NCBI RefSeq assembly: GCF_037975245.1
Contig: NC_092576.1
Coordinates: 40,877,611-40,941,610 of the forward strand
Origin: Apostichopus japonicus
Lineage: Eukaryota; Echinodermata; Holothuroidea; Aspidochirotida; Stichopodidae
Direction of reading: 5' to 3'
Length of the DNA: 64,000 bases
In this document: positions 63,801 to 64,000 of the stretch, piece by piece
Numbering within the stretch: the stretch's first letter is position 1
Layout of the letters: every line of letters starts with the position of its first letter
The notes under the pieces: generated by a model
What the model was told of the DNA's origin: nothing
What the model saw: the letters and a program-made list of their open reading frames with translations, nothing else
The model's database searches: none
Position numbers and translations under genes: made by a program

Positions 63801-64000
63801 CGAATTTCTGGACAAGCATGTTACTCCTATGTTGCATAAAATATCTAAACCAACTGAGAGTTCATATTTCTCACATGTTGAGAGATAATCTCTTATTTCA
63901 TATCAATTGCAGTTGACCAAAACACCACTGGAAAGCCTGTCACATCGGAAACTCCTAGTGGACCGTCCTTCAAGACTGTACCTATTATTGTTACTGTCTG
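60746..64000 (+). CDS. Ig-superfamily receptor, four Ig domains, cut by the window end
   Basis: Spliced exons give a signal peptide (1-22), a V-like Ig domain (23-128), a C2-like and a V-like domain in one exon (129-343), a second C2-like domain (344-459), and a Thr/Ser/Pro-rich stalk running into a hydrophobic start (460-488) at the window edge. All internal boundaries are phase 1, the rule for shuffled Ig exons. The two C2-like domains resemble each other (CxxxxxC, then L-x-C-S/T-V/I, R-P, L-x-W), so V-C pairs were probably duplicated. The likely role is a cell-surface immune or adhesion receptor; the ligand is unknown. Exons are listed separately. Confidence 0.88.
61241..61558 (+). CDS. 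Ig receptor exon 2: V-like Ig domain 1
   Basis: The acceptor is GTTTTAAATTACAG and the donor ATTG|GTAAGT, phase 1 at both ends, 106 codons. B-strand TVVCSFSV (Cys44), C-strand IYWYYN (Trp55), E-strand GSLIINNV and F-strand HEARFTVYELKV are visible. The second canonical cysteine, expected at residue 108 in the D-x-A-x-Y-x-C position, is Val, so the usual disulfide is missing; an extra Cys28 near the start might pair differently. Confidence 0.9.
61759..62403 (+). CDS. Ig receptor exon 3: C2-like domain 2 and V-like domain 3
   Basis: The acceptor is TATTTTATTCACAG and the donor TATG|GTATGT, phase 1 at both ends, 215 codons. Domain 2 has CPTSPSLCYI, QLICSINQARPAISLTW and LAMLVCKADD (CD80-like C2 type). 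Domain 3 has KIQFPCIDS, QLIVWERI, LQDGNLVIGDV and HEALYRCTYND (V type, both Cys present). Two domains fused in one exon implies intron loss between them. A 21-bp array starts at the donor. Confidence 0.9.
62404..62640 (+). repeat. Minisatellite, about 21-bp unit, eleven copies, starting at a splice donor
   Basis: The unit is TTATTATGTATAACTTAAACA. The first TATGTATAACTTA is the Ig exon 3 donor itself (TATG|GTATGTATAACTTA). Reading through the donor gives MYNLNII repeats, which are not part of the protein. Confidence 0.92.
63090..63437 (+). CDS. Ig receptor exon 4: C2-like Ig domain 4
   Basis: The acceptor is TTTCCAATGTTCAG and the donor TTCG|GTACGT, phase 1 at both ends, 116 codons. It reads PGYPIIEGCTHDRYCVLDV, then GILKCTVRGIRPEVQLEWRA and LTVECRSMGPNS. 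The Cys-Trp-Cys core is complete. The layout (GC-x5-C, C-x-V-x-G-I/A-RP, LxW) matches domain 2. Confidence 0.9.
63440..63912. other. Ig receptor intron 4
   Basis: AT-rich intronic DNA, no repeat or exon recognised. Confidence 0.5.
63913..64000 (+). CDS. Ig receptor exon 5 (partial): stalk and start of membrane segment
   Basis: The acceptor is TATCAATTGCAG, phase 1 entry. It reads VDQNTTGKPVTSETPSGPSF and then KTVPIIVTV before the window ends. The Thr/Ser/Pro stalk followed by PIIVTV looks like the approach to a transmembrane helix, but the helix itself is outside the window. Confidence 0.75.
   Translation, partial: MTKTPLESLSHRKLLVDRPSRLYLLLLLS

Overview
The window is animal nuclear DNA: AT-rich, intron-dominated, with GT-AG splice sites, LINE 3' ends, tRNA-derived SINEs, hAT-type miniature elements and a very high density of minisatellites. 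An invertebrate deuterostome, most likely an echinoderm such as a sea cucumber, fits best. That is an inference from the mix of one delta-catenin gene, Ig-receptor genes and repeat types; nothing in the sequence proves the taxon.

Positions 6840-50063 (+) hold one delta-catenin gene (p120-catenin / ARVCF / CTNND2 / PKP4 subfamily of armadillo proteins). I could join 24 coding exons with consistent splice phases into one frame of 3,894 nt, 1,297 residues. The order is an N-terminal segment and short coiled coil, a long Tyr/Gly/Asp-rich head, an armadillo domain with the family's basic loop, and a Tyr-rich tail ending in the PDZ-binding tetrapeptide DSWV. The protein would act at cadherin junctions (juxtamembrane binding of the cadherin tail), with the tail free for PDZ scaffolds. 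The first visible exon begins at a 3' splice site, so the promoter and 5' UTR exon(s) lie upstream and were not located.

Positions 1-6839 hold no gene I can support, only repeats. Positions 50064-57100 are intergenic, with candidate polyadenylation signals and two minisatellites.

Two immunoglobulin-superfamily genes lie head to head at the right end. A minus-strand exon (57107-57431) encodes a signal peptide plus one V-like Ig domain. A plus-strand gene (60746 to beyond 64000) encodes a signal peptide, four Ig domains in V-C-V-C order and the start of a stalk or membrane segment cut by the window edge. They look like members of a cell-surface receptor family.

The most unusual structure is in the introns. 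A nearly identical 149-bp copy of delta-catenin coding exon 2 lies in antisense orientation about 22.7 kb downstream in another intron of the same gene. Several exon ends with their 5' splice sites have been tandemly copied into the following intron (exons 4, 13 and 15), and arrays abut other donors (delta-catenin exon 3, Ig exon 3). One intronic minisatellite carries a GTAAGT donor core in about ten units. A hAT-like miniature element family with CAGGSATGAG ends has six copies, one with a perfect 8-bp target duplication.
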